A stretch of DNA of 5,829 bases from NCBI GenBank assembly GCA_035500775.1, contig DATJWY010000046.1, forward strand, positions 1-5,829, given 5' to 3'. Position 1 is the stretch's first letter. Every line of letters begins with the position of its first letter. Position numbers and translations under genes: made by a program. The notes below the pieces were generated by a model that saw only the letters and a program-made list of their open reading frames with translations, did no database searches and had not been told where the DNA came from. Of this stretch, positions 5,060-5,829 are shown piece by piece. The stretch comes from DATJWY01 sp035500775. GTDB lineage: Bacteria > Pseudomonadota > Alphaproteobacteria > Acetobacterales > Acetobacteraceae.

Positions 5060-5829
5060 ATGGCTGAGAAGCGGATCGGACTGCGCGAAATCCGGGCACT
5101 GACGCCCCATTCCGAAATCTGGGACGCGGCCGTGCCTGGGTTCGGTGCCCGTCGCCGTGCCGGCACAGTGGTCTCCTACGTCCTCATGTATCGGACCGCC
5201 GAGGGCCGCCAGCGCCGGTTCACCATCGGTAAGCACGGCGCGCCCTGGACCCCGGAGACAGCGCGGGAGGAAGCCCGGCGGATACTCGGCGACGTGACGC
5301 AGGGACGCGACCCCGCCGCCGATAAGCAGGCCCGCCGGACAGCCGTGACGGTCGCCGAGTTGTGCGACGCCTACATGGCCGAGGCCGAGGCCGGCCGGCT
5401 GCTGACCCGGATGAAGCGGGCGAAGAAAGCCAGCACGCTCGCGACCGACAAGAGCCGCGTTGAAGGCCACATCAAGCCCCTACTCGGCCGGCTGCCGGTT
5501 GCTGCCGTGACCAGTGAGGATGTCGAGACCTTCATGCACGCGGTCGCCGAGGGCGAGACGGCGCGGAAGGCTAAGAGCGGCCGGCATGCCGTGTCGAACG
5601 TGCGGGGCGGCATGGGCGCTGCCAGCCGGTCAGTCGGGTTGCTCGGCGCGATCTTCACCTATGCGGTGCGCCGCCGGATGCGGGCGGACAACCCGGTGCG
5701 CGGCGTCATGCGCCCGGCGGACGGCAGGCGGGAACGGCGCCTCTCAGACATTGAATACGCCGCCCTCGGGACCGCGCTGCGCCGGGCGGAGGATGAAGCG
5801 GTATGGCCGGCGGCGGTGGCGGCGGCGCG
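5060..5829 (+). CDS. Tyrosine-type site-specific recombinase/integrase (N-terminal 256 codons, cut by right edge)
   Basis: It begins MAEKRIGLREIRALTPHSEI. Residues about 5-85 form an arm-DNA-binding domain of the kind found in tRNA-targeting integrases: WDAAVPGFGARRRAGTVVSY (21-40), then RRFTIGKHGAPWTPETARE (52-70), EARRILGDVTQGRDPAADK (71-89). Residues about 95-215 form the helical core-binding domain, with TVAELCDAYM (97-106), a basic stretch, HIKPLLGRLPVAAVTSEDVE (137-156) and the typical ending FTYAVRRRMRADNPVRGV (199-216). The catalytic domain has only begun (RRLSDIEYAALGTAL, 226-240). The active-site Arg, His and Tyr lie beyond the edge, so activity cannot be judged. The ATG at 5060 is supported by GAGG five bases upstream. 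The gene reads away from the tRNA-Arg fragment, which is its likely target. A CCCGAA-CCT-TTCGGG hairpin (5026-5040) in the leader overlaps the GTTACCC repeats. Confidence 0.9.
   Translation, partial: MAEKRIGLREIRALTPHSEIWDAAVPGFGARRRAGTVVSYVLMYRTAEGRQRRFTIGKHGAPWTPETAREEARRILGDVTQGRDPAADKQARRTAVTVAELCDAYMAEAEAGRLLTRMKRAKKASTLATDKSRVEGHIKPLLGRLPVAAVTSEDVETFMHAVAEGETARKAKSGRHAVSNVRGGMGAASRSVGLLGAIFTYAVRRRMRADNPVRGVMRPADGRRERRLSDIEYAALGTALRRAEDEAVWPAAVAAA

Larger units (their letters stand above)
4846..5829 (+). mobile_element. Left end of a tRNA-Arg-integrated element (island or prophage), continuing beyond the window
   Basis: The tRNA 3' fragment marks the boundary. Immediately inside are a T-rich leader, paired repeats and an outward-to-inward reading tyrosine integrase. 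The cargo lies beyond the window, so whether this is a prophage, an integrative conjugative element or another genomic island cannot be told. The right boundary is not seen. Confidence 0.7.

Noticed and set aside
4985..5470. 161-codon minus-strand frame opposite the integrase
   Set aside because: Antisense shadow; the plus-strand frame gives a coherent integrase with arm-binding and core-binding domains.

Overview
The window is GC-rich DNA with alphaproteobacterial-looking genes. The transposase fragments, the ParE relic and the arm-type integrase resemble what I know from Acetobacteraceae and Rhizobiales-type genomes. That placement is an impression from protein style, not a search result. 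No complete rRNA or tRNA gene, CRISPR array or intact insertion sequence is present. I found no complete new multi-gene system. The most interesting part is the integration-site region near 4.4-5.06 kb.

Left part (1-1780), minus strand: the first 85 codons of a small multi-pass membrane protein run off the left edge. Upstream of it on the same strand is a full-length DUF2252 (COG4320) protein with kinase-like catalytic motifs. Its best start is a GTG at 1780 behind a clear Shine-Dalgarno sequence, not the ATG 72 bases further out.

Middle (1781-3806): a short, frameshifted N-terminal remnant of an IS256-family transposase lies just upstream of an intact SulP-type anion transporter with a C-terminal STAS domain (plus strand). 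The remnant supplies a spurious upstream ATG for the transporter. A TTG at 2157 with a well-placed GGGAGG fits better as its start.

Decay zone (3807-4845): no intact gene. It holds a ParE toxin relic with an internal deletion and a nonsense codon, two separate C-terminal fragments that look like IS6-family transposases on the minus strand, and a 27-bp near-perfect inverted repeat with an 11-base loop whose left arm is made of transposase codons. About 320 bases of non-coding DNA with an AT-rich patch follow.

Right part (4846-5829): the 3' portion of a tRNA-Arg(CCG) gene (anticodon arm through CCA, minus strand) is followed by the leader and N-terminal 256 codons of a tyrosine recombinase (plus strand), cut by the window edge. 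This is the end of an integrative element that targets tRNA-Arg; the element should extend to the right. Pairs of GYTACCY repeats lie on both sides of the tRNA fragment. This is the layout expected of an attP-like site, and it hints that the DNA on the left may also derive from an element at the same tRNA.

Taken together, the window is accessory-type DNA: two cargo-like or housekeeping-like genes of uncertain physiological role beside a repeatedly used integration hotspot littered with transposon and toxin-antitoxin debris.
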